Source: Vreelandella neptunia (GTDB lineage: Bacteria; Pseudomonadota; Gammaproteobacteria; Pseudomonadales; Halomonadaceae). From it: a DNA stretch of 64,000 nucleotides. The DNA lies in assembly GCF_000712975.1 (NCBI RefSeq), contig NZ_JHQL01000003.1:806001-870000 (forward strand), in the 5' to 3' direction. The translations under genes were made by a program, and so were the position numbers. Below, piece by piece: positions 40,677 to 48,577 of this stretch. The notes below the pieces were generated by a model. It was not told the DNA's origin, made no database searches, and saw only the letters and a program-made list of their open reading frames with translations. Position 1 is the stretch's first letter, and every line of letters begins with the position of its first letter.

Positions 40677-40710
40677 AAAAAAACAGGGGAAGAGCGGCTG
40701 CTCTTCCCCT
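40677..40710 (-). terminator. Strong terminator between rplT and pheS, possible attenuator
   Basis: AGGGGAAGAGC and GCTCTTCCCCT (40685-40710) form a perfect 11-bp stem with a 4-nt loop, followed on the minus strand by G and seven T. In E. coli the same position holds the pheST attenuator with the Phe-rich pheM leader peptide. Here no Phe-rich leader is visible before it: the best short frame (MCLRSF) has one Phe and no clear ribosome site. So it either just reduces read-through or works by another signal. Confidence 0.9.
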
Positions 40711-40772
40711 GCATGGGTCACACTAAAATGACCTCAGACACATCACACTGATTTAGCTCAGCGTTATATGCT

Positions 40773-41126
40773 TTATTGGGCAGCCTTGGCTTTTTCCACG
40801 ATAGCTGCAAACGCAGCTTTTTCGTGTACTGCCAGGTCGGCCAATACTTTACGGTCAATTTCAATACCGGCTTTCTTCAGACCGCCAACAAAGCGGCTGT
40901 AAGACATGCCATTGATACGCGCGCCAGCGTTAATACGCTGAATCCACAAAGCGCGGAATTGACGCTTGCGGTTGCGACGGTCACGGTAAGCATACTGACC
41001 GGCTTTGATAACAGCCTGTTTGGCTACGCGGAAAACACGCGAACGGGCACCGTAGTAACCTTTGGCCTGCTTCAATACTTTTTTATGGCGACGACGGGCA
41101 ACTACGCCACGCTTAACACGGGTCAT
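40773..41126 (-). CDS. rplT: 50S ribosomal protein L20
   Basis: L20 (117 residues) opens [21 protein letters not shown], is strongly basic and helical, and has the family segments [18 protein letters not shown] and [14 protein letters not shown]. It binds 23S rRNA early in assembly and in E. coli also represses rpmI-rplT translation. It follows rpmI by 57 bp. Confidence 0.98.
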   Translation of the reverse strand: MTRVKRGVVARRRHKKVLKQAKGYYGARSRVFRVAKQAVIKAGQYAYRDRRNRKRQFRALWIQRINAGARINGMSYSRFVGGLKKAGIEIDRKVLADLAVHEKAAFAAIVEKAKAAQ

Positions 41127-41183
41127 AACACACTCCTGACTTTATGACTGAGGCTAAATGCTCTCAGATAAGAAAATTCGACC

Positions 41184-41378
41184 TTACAGATTCGGCAGCA
41201 TGCGCTGGATCAGCGCTTTATCAGAAGCATGAATCTGTTTCATGCCACGCAGCTGACGCTTACGCTTGGTCGACTTCTTGGTCAAGATGTGGCTACGGAA
41301 AGACTGCTTGTGCTTGAAGCCATTCGCGGTCTTTTTGAAGCGCTTGGCAGCGCCGCTGTTGCTTTTGATTTTCGGCAT
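41184..41378 (-). CDS. rpmI: 50S ribosomal protein L35
   Basis: L35 (64 residues) opens [15 protein letters not shown] and is highly basic, with [20 protein letters not shown] at its end. GGAG precedes the start. It lies 81 bp after infC, a gap that carries a tetraloop hairpin. Confidence 0.97.
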   Translation of the reverse strand: MPKIKSNSGAAKRFKKTANGFKHKQSFRSHILTKKSTKRKRQLRGMKQIHASDKALIQRMLPNL

Positions 41379-41418
41379 GAGAAAACTCCGCTCGATGTTT
41401 TTTAGAAAACCCAGGGCC

Positions 41419-41440
41419 GATCAGCGCTTTCGCGCTGATC
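41419..41440 (-). promoter_or_regulatory. GNRA-tetraloop hairpin in the infC-rpmI gap
   Basis: On the minus strand GATCAGCGC-GAAA-GCGCTGATC makes a perfect 9-bp stem capped by a GAAA tetraloop, about 41 nt before the rpmI start. There is no T tract directly after it. In E. coli this intergenic region contains structures bound by L20 for autoregulation; a similar role here is inferred from position. Confidence 0.55.
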
Positions 41441-41459
41441 CGTTAACTTCGCCGTTGGA

Positions 41460-41999
41460 TCACTTCTTTTTCGGGGCAATAATCATGATCATCTGGCGGC
41501 CTTCCATTTTGGGGAAAGACTCAACCGCTCCGATCTCTTCCAGGTCTGCCGCGATCCTTTCCATTAGCTTACGGCCAATGTCTTGATGCGCCATTTCACG
41601 ACCACGGAAGCGCAATGTGACTTTGCCCTTATCACCACCTTCTAGAAAGCGTGTCAGGTTTTTAAGCTTGACCTGATAATCGCCTTCATCGGTGCCAGGA
41701 CGAAACTTAACTTCCTTAACCTGGATTTGCTTTTGCTTTTTCTTTTGAGCCGCTTTTTGTTTCTTCGTCTCAAAAACAAATTTGCCATAATCCATGATCT
41801 TACACACGATCGGATCGGCATTCGAAATTTGTACGAGGTCTAAACCGGCAGCTTCGGCACGCTCAAGTGCTTCGGTGGTGGGCACAACACCCAACTGCTC
41901 ACCTTCAGCATCGATTAAACGTACTTCTTCTTCGATAATTCTCTCGTTCATTGGTGGGCGTTTGTCTTGTGGACGCCCGCGCTGATTGCTTCGCTTGAT
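41460..41999 (-). CDS. infC: Translation initiation factor IF-3, with probable AUC start codon
   Basis: IF-3 (179 residues from the proposed start) binds the 30S subunit and rejects non-canonical start codons. Family segments include [40 protein letters not shown] and the C-terminal [17 protein letters not shown]. The first ATG (41951) gives only 163 residues and has no ribosome site. Sixteen codons upstream in frame, ATC at 41999-41997 is preceded by AAGGAG with an 8-nt spacer, and the added residues ([13 protein letters not shown]) align with the basic N-terminus of pseudomonad IF-3. infC is known for AUU-type starts that let IF-3 repress itself, so AUC is a sensible call. The ribosome site overlaps the thrS stop. 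Confidence 0.92.
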   Translation of the reverse strand: MKRSNQRGRPQDKRPPMNERIIEEEVRLIDAEGEQLGVVPTTEALERAEAAGLDLVQISNADPIVCKIMDYGKFVFETKKQKAAQKKKQKQIQVKEVKFRPGTDEGDYQVKLKNLTRFLEGGDKGKVTLRFRGREMAHQDIGRKLMERIAADLEEIGAVESFPKMEGRQMIMIIAPKKK

Positions 42000-42011
42000 T
42001 GCTCCGTCTCC

Positions 42012-43934
42012 TTAGGCAATTGACGATGTCGCCAGGGCTGCTCGCTCGGCACTGCAACGGTCAATGAATTCATCGACTGTCATTGTGCCGAGGTTTTCGC
42101 CGCTGCGAGTTCGCACGGCCACTGAGTCAGCTTCGACTTCCTTATCTCCCACCACAAGGAGATAGGGAACTTTCTGTAATGTGTGTTCACGGATTTTAAA
42201 GCCGATCTTCTCGTTCCTCAAGTCCGCTTTGACACGTAAACCATTTTTTTGCAGCCGTTGCTCCAACTCAAGCGCATAATCACGCTGCGCATCAGTAATG
42301 GTCATCAAAACGACTTGCTGAGGCGCCAACCACAATGGCATAGCACCAGCATAGTGCTCAATTAGGATTCCCAAAAACCGCTCAAAGGACCCTAAGATAG
42401 CACGATGAAGCATAACAGGGGTCTTACGCGTCCCATCTTCATCTACATATTGCGCGCCTAACCGCCCTGGCAAATTAAAATCTAACTGTAGAGTACCACA
42501 TTGCCAAACACGATTCAGGCAATCACGCAGGGCAAATTCAATTTTCGGCCCATAAAAAGCCCCTTCTCCTGGCTGAAGCTCCCAATCAAGCCCCGTTGCA
42601 TTAAGTGCAGCCTCAAGCCCATGCTCTGCTCGATCCCACATCTCTGCTTCGCCAAGAAAATCTTCAGGCCGTGTTGAGAGTTTAAGCTCAACGTCTTCAA
42701 AGCCGAGCGTTTTATAAACCTGCAAGGTAAGCACAATAAATGCTTCTGCTTCTGCCTGAATTTGGCTTTCAGTACAAAAGATATGCGCATCATCTTGAGT
42801 AAAACCACGAACACGCATCAGACCATGTAAGGAACCCGATGGTTCATTTCGGTGGCAGCTACCAAACTCTGCTAGGCGCAACGGCAAATCGCGGTAGCTT
42901 TTCAACCCCTGATTAAATACCTGCACATGACAGGGGCAATTCATCGGTTTAACGGCATATTCACGCTTTTCCGACTCAGTGGTAAACATGAGTTCACTAT
43001 AATGCCCCCAATGACCAGATTTCTTCCACAATGAAAGATCTACCACCTGCGGCGTTTTAATCTCTTGATAGCCATGCGCACGCTGAATTTTACGCATGTA
43101 ATCTTCCAAGGCCTGGTACATCGTCCAGCCATTGGGGTGCCAAAACACCATTCCAGGCGCTTCTTCTTGTAAATGGAAAAGATCCATTTTTCGCGCCAGT
43201 TTACGGTGATCTCGTTTTTCAGCTTCTTCTAGGCGTTTTAAATAAGCCTTGAGCTGCTTCTTATCGCCCCATGCGGTGCCATAAATACGTGTCAGCATTG
43301 GGTTAGAAGCATCACCACGCCAATAGGCACCCGCCAACTTTGTCAGCTTAAAAGCTTTAAGGTGTCGCGTATTTGGCACGTGCGGCCCACGACACATATC
43401 CGTATATTCTTCATGGTGATACAAACGAATTGTTGCATCTTTGGGTATATCGCGAACAATTTCTTGCTTGAATGTCTCGCCACGCTCAACAAATGTACTC
43501 ATCGCTTTGTCGCGATCAACGTACTCGCGTATCACATCGTAGTCACGCTCAATGAGCGATTGCATACGTTTTTCAATGGCATCTAAGTCTTCAGGCGTTA
43601 CAGACTTACCAAAGTCAATATCGTAATAAAAACCATCATCAATCACCGGCCCAATGGCCATTTTAGCATCAGGATATAGCTGTTTAACCGCATGCCCAAT
43701 CAGGTGAGCGCAAGAGTGACGAATAATCTCCAGGCCCTCTGGATCACGGGCGGTAATTATCGCTATTTCAGCATCATGCTCGATTAAATCAGCAGCATCG
43801 ACCAACACACCATCAATCTTGCCAGCCACACAGGCCTTGGCCAAACCAGGGCCAATCGATTCTGCGAGCTGCATGATAGAAAGTGGTGTTTCGAACGTTC
43901 TTTGGCTGCCATCAGGCAATGTTACTATGGGCAT
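42012..43934 (-). CDS. thrS: Threonyl-tRNA synthetase
   Basis: ThrS (640 residues) has an N-terminal TGS domain (from [11 protein letters not shown]), the N2 editing domain with [20 protein letters not shown] and later the zinc-binding catalytic core ([10 protein letters not shown], with Cys as ligand; motif 2 [28 protein letters not shown] in parts; motif 3 [11 protein letters not shown]). A C-terminal anticodon-binding domain follows. An in-frame upstream start at 43991 is rejected, since the ATG at 43934 has AAGGA eight bases away. The leader holds an anticodon-arm mimic that should make translation autoregulated. Confidence 0.97.
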   Translation of the reverse strand: MPIVTLPDGSQRTFETPLSIMQLAESIGPGLAKACVAGKIDGVLVDAADLIEHDAEIAIITARDPEGLEIIRHSCAHLIGHAVKQLYPDAKMAIGPVIDDGFYYDIDFGKSVTPEDLDAIEKRMQSLIERDYDVIREYVDRDKAMSTFVERGETFKQEIVRDIPKDATIRLYHHEEYTDMCRGPHVPNTRHLKAFKLTKLAGAYWRGDASNPMLTRIYGTAWGDKKQLKAYLKRLEEAEKRDHRKLARKMDLFHLQEEAPGMVFWHPNGWTMYQALEDYMRKIQRAHGYQEIKTPQVVDLSLWKKSGHWGHYSELMFTTESEKREYAVKPMNCPCHVQVFNQGLKSYRDLPLRLAEFGSCHRNEPSGSLHGLMRVRGFTQDDAHIFCTESQIQAEAEAFIVLTLQVYKTLGFEDVELKLSTRPEDFLGEAEMWDRAEHGLEAALNATGLDWELQPGEGAFYGPKIEFALRDCLNRVWQCGTLQLDFNLPGRLGAQYVDEDGTRKTPVMLHRAILGSFERFLGILIEHYAGAMPLWLAPQQVVLMTITDAQRDYALELEQRLQKNGLRVKADLRNEKIGFKIREHTLQKVPYLLVVGDKEVEADSVAVRTRSGENLGTMTVDEFIDRCSAERAALATSSIA

Positions 43935-43957
43935 TAAGGTATTCCTTGAGCGCAGTG

Positions 43958-43978
43958 GTGATCCATACCAAGGATCAC
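43958..43978 (-). promoter_or_regulatory. thrS translational operator: tRNA-Thr anticodon-arm mimic
   Basis: On the minus strand GTGATCC-TTGGTAT-GGATCAC forms a perfect 7-bp stem with a 7-nt loop. Loop positions 3-5 read GGT, the anticodon of tRNA-Thr(GGU), with T before (as U33) and A after (as A37). The triplet lies at -35 to -33 from the thrS ATG and the hairpin ends 10 nt before the AAGGA. In E. coli, ThrRS binds a similar hairpin with the anticodon-like triplet at about -32 to -30 and blocks ribosome entry. The function is inferred from this close structural match. Confidence 0.8.
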
Positions 43979-44055
43979 ATTTCGCTATCAATGGTGGAAA
44001 GTGTTGAGTTTTTTAAAGTCGTTCAGCCTACCAGAATTTAGCAAGCCGTAAAATA

Positions 44056-44082
44056 AAACGGGAGGCAAAAAGCCTCCCGTTT
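44056..44082 (-). terminator. Terminator after the OmpA-like lipoprotein gene
   Basis: AAACGGGAGGC and GCCTCCCGTTT form a perfect 11-bp stem with a 5-nt loop, followed on the minus strand by TTTTATTTT. It separates the lipoprotein gene from thrS. Confidence 0.9.
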
Positions 44083-44148
44083 CGTACTTAAAGGGCAAGT
44101 ATCAACAGCCGTATTTAGCCCCTTAATAAAGATGAATCAATGAGTAGC

Positions 44149-45018
44149 TTAGTTCCACTCATCCAATTCAACACGGCGGTTCTGGAAGCGACCTTCTTCT
44201 GTGTCATTAGAAGCAACCGGACGCTCTTCGCCATAACCAATGGCGCGCATACGGTTTGCACTTACGCCACGCTGAGCCAGGTAAGCAGCAACCGACTCTG
44301 CACGACGCTGTGAAAGGTTCTTGTTGTACTGATCAGAACCACGCGAATCAGTGTGGCCTTCGATGCTTACGCGTACGTTCGGGTTGTTAACCAAACGCTC
44401 GGCAACACCGTTGAGCACGTTCTGCGCGTTCGGCGTTAGCTGAGCAGAGTCAAATTCAAAATTAACATCACGAAGCACTAGACTCTCTGGGCAGCCAAGT
44501 GAGTTAACTTCAACACCTGCAGGGGTGTTAGGGCACTGATCACGATAATCCGGCACGCCATCATTATCAGAGTCCAGCGGGCAACCATTGGCATCAACAG
44601 ATACGCCAGCAGGCGTTCCTGGGCACTGGTCACGGTAATCAGGAACACCATCACCATCGGAGTCCAGCGGGCAGCCTTCAGCATCAACTGCAACGCCTGC
44701 AGGCACTTCACCATAGCTCGGACACTGCGGAGCCACTGGCTCAGGCGTGCGGTCTGCACATAGCAAGCCCCCAATTGCTGCACCAGCTGTTGCACCAATA
44801 GCGGTATTTTCATCTTCATCAGAGTTGCCACTAGTAGCGTAGGCAATACTGCCGCCGATGACACTGCCAGCTAAGCCACAAACGAAAGGATGTTGATACC
44901 AATCGCGGTCACTATTTGCGCTGGTTTGGCCAGATGATTGTGATGCTGAGCTGGCGCAGCCTGATAAGCCTACTACCAGTGCGGAACCGATTAGCAAGCC
45001 AGTCGTTGATTTTTTCAT
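44149..45018 (-). CDS. OmpA-family lipoprotein with thrombospondin type-3-like repeats
   Basis: The 289-residue protein has a lipoprotein signal with lipidated C21 (VVGLSGC), then a glycine-rich zipper (about 47-85, GSVIGGSIAYA and AIGATAGAAIGGL), two to three calcium-binding TSP3-type repeats (DSDGDGVPDYRDQCPGTPAG and DSDNDGVPDYRDQCPNTPAG, about 118-170), and a C-terminal OmpA/Pal peptidoglycan-binding domain (about 185-289, SIEGHTDSRGSDQYN, QRRAESV). It probably tethers the outer membrane to peptidoglycan, as OprF-like or Pal-like proteins do. It stands alone with its own terminator; the 289-bp gap upstream should hold the promoter. Confidence 0.9.
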   Translation of the reverse strand: MKKSTTGLLIGSALVVGLSGCASSASQSSGQTSANSDRDWYQHPFVCGLAGSVIGGSIAYATSGNSDEDENTAIGATAGAAIGGLLCADRTPEPVAPQCPSYGEVPAGVAVDAEGCPLDSDGDGVPDYRDQCPGTPAGVSVDANGCPLDSDNDGVPDYRDQCPNTPAGVEVNSLGCPESLVLRDVNFEFDSAQLTPNAQNVLNGVAERLVNNPNVRVSIEGHTDSRGSDQYNKNLSQRRAESVAAYLAQRGVSANRMRAIGYGEERPVASNDTEEGRFQNRRVELDEWN

Positions 45019-45307
45019 GCAAGACTCCTTCTTGATCCAATGCTGACATGGTCATGAGACCAAATCTATCCAATGCTTCTTATTGCGAGAGCATCCATTT
45101 TTCGCTGCCCAGCGCTATGGCGATATTCTACGGTCACCGTAAGGCTGGGCGTTTGCCTATGATTAACCTTTAATCACGAGAAGGCAACAATGCCGAGATA
45201 TCAACTTCTTGCCAATACCGACATTTTCAGCATAGCAAAGCTGACGCAATAAGCGTCAAAAAACGTAGGGTAACGCATTTACTAATCATAACGCTCGTTA
45301 AACAACG

Positions 45308-45775
45308 TTAATGAAGCCCTACTCCCCCTTTAGATCTCCAGTTGATTACCTGCTGCGCTGCTGCCAGAACTGCAGAACGCATTTCATCCTCAACAGCAAG
45401 CCGCTCTTTGTCTTCTTGCATCCGTTCTCGTGGTGTTAGCTGCTTTCGTGCAGAGTGTGTTTTTAGATGACGTGTACGGTTATATACTTCTGCAAATGCT
45501 TGAAATTCCGGCCGCTCCGCTAGGCTTGGATCGACAATCTCCAGCAGTACCTTGCAACGCCAAGAACCTTCCGTAATGTCGACTTGCTCTTGGACAAGTG
45601 CACTGACGACGTAATCGAGATTTTCCAAGCTATTTTGGTGGGCTCGTCGGTCTTCATCGATTCTGAAGGCTTCTCGACGCTTTACTTCTTGACGAAGTTT
45701 AAAGGCATAAATACCAAGAGCCACAATCATCGCTACTGCAGCCGCAAGCAATATTAACGCTAGCGTGGTACTCAT
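45308..45775 (-). CDS. DUF2489-like membrane-anchored protein
   Basis: This 155-residue protein has one N-terminal helix (about 5-26) followed by a charged cytoplasmic helical region with conserved-looking W (EGSWRCKVLLEIVDP) and H residues (RTRHLKTHSARKQLT). It resembles the DUF2489 family seen beside housekeeping genes in gammaproteobacteria. Function unknown. It is separate from the cox cluster by 294 bp. Confidence 0.7.
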   Translation of the reverse strand: MSTTLALILLAAAVAMIVALGIYAFKLRQEVKRREAFRIDEDRRAHQNSLENLDYVVSALVQEQVDITEGSWRCKVLLEIVDPSLAERPEFQAFAEVYNRTRHLKTHSARKQLTPRERMQEDKERLAVEDEMRSAVLAAAQQVINWRSKGGVGLH

Positions 45776-46069
45776 AACGGTCCTCGCAAAGTCTTAAAAG
45801 AATTTGACAATAACTATACACCCTATTGAACCAAGTAGACTAATTTCAAATCTTGAAACACATTCGTTAGATTAACAACCATGAAGCACACTTAATAAAA
45901 ATTATTTTTTCATCGGTGCAAGCAAATTTTATGCCGCATGATAAAAATAAAAAATATTAGTTAACGGCAACTCGACCTACTTATCATTAGCCAGCAATTT
46001 ATGGATATATAAAAATGCGCGCTGCCCCATAATATGGGGGCTTACAGCTCTTACAAGCCTTCCCGTGGT
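45776..46069. other. AT-rich intergenic region with weak hairpin
   Basis: This gap of 294 bp is clearly more AT-rich than its surroundings (especially 45890-46015). It should contain the promoter of the DUF2489-like gene. A 6-bp hairpin CCCCAT-AAT-ATGGGG at 46025-46039 lies 31 bp after the cox15 stop and may help end that transcript. No gene or RNA is recognised. Confidence 0.5.
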
Positions 46070-47116
46070 TCAGTCGGTATTATCTTGATAACGCCAGCAC
46101 CAAACCGCCCACCCCATGCTTATTGTCAATGCAACCGCACCAGCGGTATGTAACAGCGCCAGCCATAACGGCAGCCACAACAAAACGTTGGCAACGCCAA
46201 GTATGACTTGTATAACGTAAGCCATAACCACCAGCGTAAGCGCTCGACCAACAGAGACAGTCGTTCGATAGCGCCACCATAATACCAATAGCACTATCCC
46301 AAGAAGAAGTGCTCCAAGGCGATGCATCATGTGTATTGCAGTACGTGCGTCGGCATGTAACTGCCCATGTAAATAATTAGGTCCAACAGTTTGTGTCAGG
46401 TGAAAGCCTTCACTTATATCCATTTCTGGCCACCACTGCGTATTGCAGGTCGGGAACCCTTGACAAGCAATGCCTGAATAGTTGCTGGTTACCCAGCCAC
46501 CTAAGGCAAGCTGCAAAATCAATGCCGATACCCCTATCACCCAAAGTAAATTCATGCTGCTAGTTGGGAAGACATAGCTTTTGGGAGATGAAATAGCATT
46601 GCTAGGGGTAGTCAAATGCCTAGTTAAGCTAAGGCGAATTCGCATATGCACCCAAAAAAATAGCGTTAGCACACTTAGCCCGCCCAACAAATGCAGAGTA
46701 ACCACCTGCGGCCAAAGCTTTAAAGTAACGGTAAAAGCCCCAAATGCTCCTTGAAGCAATATAACCACTAGTAGAGCAAGACTAACTTTCCATGGGTATC
46801 CTGAACTCTTGCGTAGTGACCAGCCTAGCGCCACGACGCTTAGCACGATAAGCCCTAAAAAACTCGCCACATAGCGATGAGCCATCTCTACCCACGCCTT
46901 AAAAGGCTCAAGAGGCACATCAGGATGGCGTAGCGCAGCATGTTCATTATCAGGGACTAGCAACCGTCCATAACACCCTGGCCAGTCTGGGCAACCTAAA
47001 CCAGCGTCAACTAAGCGCGTCCATGCGCCGACTAGAATCACTAGCGCTGTCAGTGCCGTACCGGCCAAGGTGATGTATTTCAGCCATTGTAAACGCCGCT
47101 CAGTAGAATGTGGCAC
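46070..47116 (-). CDS. ctaA: Heme A synthase (COX15/CtaA)
   Basis: The 348-residue inner-membrane enzyme oxidises heme O to heme A for cytochrome oxidase. About eight membrane helices are visible. The conserved GAWTRLVDAGLGCPDWPGCYGRL region (about 25-47), MAHRYVASFLG, and HLLGGLSVLTLFF supply heme-ligand histidines; a second half repeats with CQGFPTCN and HMMHRLGALLLG. Length fits the COX15 type. The heme O synthase gene (ctaB/cyoE), which usually follows in pseudomonads, is not in this window. Confidence 0.93.
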   Translation of the reverse strand: MPHSTERRLQWLKYITLAGTALTALVILVGAWTRLVDAGLGCPDWPGCYGRLLVPDNEHAALRHPDVPLEPFKAWVEMAHRYVASFLGLIVLSVVALGWSLRKSSGYPWKVSLALLVVILLQGAFGAFTVTLKLWPQVVTLHLLGGLSVLTLFFWVHMRIRLSLTRHLTTPSNAISSPKSYVFPTSSMNLLWVIGVSALILQLALGGWVTSNYSGIACQGFPTCNTQWWPEMDISEGFHLTQTVGPNYLHGQLHADARTAIHMMHRLGALLLGIVLLVLWWRYRTTVSVGRALTLVVMAYVIQVILGVANVLLWLPLWLALLHTAGAVALTISMGWAVWCWRYQDNTD

Positions 47117-47171
47117 GTTGTGTCCTTACGACCTATTAGGTCGAGCATCCAGAATAGCAATAGGGTATTAA

Positions 47172-47678
47172 TTACAGCGGATTAACCTTAAACAAATGCC
47201 GTATATCATCGAGAATATCAGCTGCAGGTACTGCATTGTTAAATGACAGCGCGGGTCTGCCGAATGGATCCATTAGCCATACGCCATTTTCTTCGCGCCA
47301 TTCAGGCTCCACTAGCCATCGATTAACGACCTCCCCAGGTAGCGCTTGTGCACTCCCACCTATTCTAAGACGCTCTAAGCGTGAGGCCTCTCGACCCAAC
47401 GCACGATGCAAACGCCACAATTCATCCATTCGCTCATCACAGAGCGAAGTGCAGTCAAATGCTAATGTCCACACATCGTTTTTTTGAGGTTTATCGCTTA
47501 AAGGCCAATCATCCAGTAATGGTGCTCCGACGTGTACTTGCCCATGGGCAGTATCATCACTAGGTATGCCTATTTGCCATGTCAACATCGCCCACGCAGT
47601 CACAATAGGCGCAGCGAATGCTGCAAAAATAAGCAACAGCTTAACTCGCGGGTAACGAACTGGCTGGCGTTGTTCCAT
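47172..47678 (-). CDS. Cox cluster-associated membrane-anchored protein
   Basis: The 168-residue protein has one N-terminal helix (about 14-34) and a periplasmic domain. The core shows WTLAFDCTSLCDERMDELWRLHRALG with two cysteines four residues apart, a SCO-like fold feature (thioredoxin-type C-x3-C), followed by DPFGRPALSF near the end. It corresponds by position to the unnamed gene between SURF1 and COX15 in Pseudomonas. A role in copper or thiol handling for cytochrome oxidase is inferred, not shown. Confidence 0.7.
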   Translation of the reverse strand: MEQRQPVRYPRVKLLLIFAAFAAPIVTAWAMLTWQIGIPSDDTAHGQVHVGAPLLDDWPLSDKPQKNDVWTLAFDCTSLCDERMDELWRLHRALGREASRLERLRIGGSAQALPGEVVNRWLVEPEWREENGVWLMDPFGRPALSFNNAVPAADILDDIRHLFKVNPL

Positions 47679-47687
47679 GCTTTCCCC

Positions 47688-48383
47688 TCAGTAACCAGTA
47701 AGACTGTCTTTGTGCAAGCGATAACCTCCTAATACCATGATTACTGCCGCAGCAAGCGCTAGCCCCCACCATTGAAATGCATACCCAAGATGACGACTAG
47801 GAGGCATTACGTTAGCTTCCCACCAAGGCGAAAACACTCCATCGCCTTGCTCAGCATGTAACCATCCGGAGTAAGTAAATTCAGGCAATGTTGACTCCCA
47901 AGGGGTTAAGCTGATCTGCTGCAGTCTTTTCCCTTCCCTGTTTTCGCCATACAACGGCCCACCTGGGCGAGCAACCTGCCACTCTCCTGAGACTGTCACG
48001 CTGCCCTCAGGAGTATCTGCTTCAGGCTCTGCTCTACTTGGCCCTGTTTCAATAAACCCCCGCTGAACAAGCCACAATTGATCAAAACTGTCTCGGAAAG
48101 GCGTCAGCACAGCAACGCCTAGACGTCCATCTACAATGCGGTTATCTAAATAGAGAGTGTGATCAGCAAGGTATTCTCCTTGTAAATGCAGCTCGGACCC
48201 TTCTTCTGGCATAACAGTAGGCGATTTAACAAAAGGTGCTGCTTCTCGAGCAGCTAACAAAACACGCTTGTCAGCGGCACGCTCCCACTGCCATAGTCCT
48301 AGTAAGATACCCAGCGAAACTAATACGCCCCAAAATACACACCATACGTATAAACGTTGCGGCCCAGAAGAGGTTTTCGTCAT
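47688..48383 (-). CDS. SURF1 family cytochrome oxidase assembly protein
   Basis: SURF1 (231 residues from the chosen start) helps place heme A in subunit I. It has two membrane helices, one near each end (about 12-30 and 205-222), and a periplasmic domain with GLWQWERAADKR, YLDNRIVDGRLGVAVLTPF and WLVQRGFIETG, all typical. The ATG at 48383 is preferred for its normal N-terminus, though the frame is open upstream (ATG at 48401). There is no strong ribosome site. Its start codon overlaps that of the divergent small gene by two bases. Confidence 0.85.
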   Translation of the reverse strand: MTKTSSGPQRLYVWCVFWGVLVSLGILLGLWQWERAADKRVLLAAREAAPFVKSPTVMPEEGSELHLQGEYLADHTLYLDNRIVDGRLGVAVLTPFRDSFDQLWLVQRGFIETGPSRAEPEADTPEGSVTVSGEWQVARPGGPLYGENREGKRLQQISLTPWESTLPEFTYSGWLHAEQGDGVFSPWWEANVMPPSRHLGYAFQWWGLALAAAVIMVLGGYRLHKDSLTGY

Positions 48384-48573
48384 GTGGTTAAAGCTGCTCA
48401 TTGGCCTAGTTTTTATTGGAATAGTCGCTAGTTTAGCGGCCGGCGCGGGCTTCCTATTGAAAGATGACAGCAACTCTCGACGGCTACTAGCATCCCTTAA
48501 ATGGCGCATTGGACTAACATGCTTACTCATGGCTTTGTTAGTGATTGGCTTCTGGTCTGGAGAATTAGGCTGA
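48382..48573 (+). CDS. Twin-transmembrane protein (DUF2909-like)
   Basis: This 63-residue protein consists of two membrane helices (about 2-24 and 42-60) joined by a charged loop KDDSNSRRLLASLKWR. It resembles the DUF2909 twin-transmembrane family, and pseudomonads keep a similar gene in the same place and orientation, opposite to the cox genes between subunit III and SURF1. AGAGG lies eight bases before the ATG. A longer frame from 48268 exists but overlaps SURF1 fully and is less likely. It probably assists oxidase assembly; function unknown. Confidence 0.75.
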   Translation: MWLKLLIGLVFIGIVASLAAGAGFLLKDDSNSRRLLASLKWRIGLTCLLMALLVIGFWSGELG

Positions 48574-48577
48574 TTGT

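Noticed and set aside
41460..41951. infC starting at the internal ATG
   Set aside because: No ribosome site, too short for the family, and conserved sequence continues upstream to an AUC with a good ribosome site.
45242..45258. Hairpin TGACGC-AATAA-GCGTCA after the DUF2489-like gene as terminator
   Set aside because: The T run lies on the wrong side of the stem for the minus strand, and there is no plus-strand gene to terminate.
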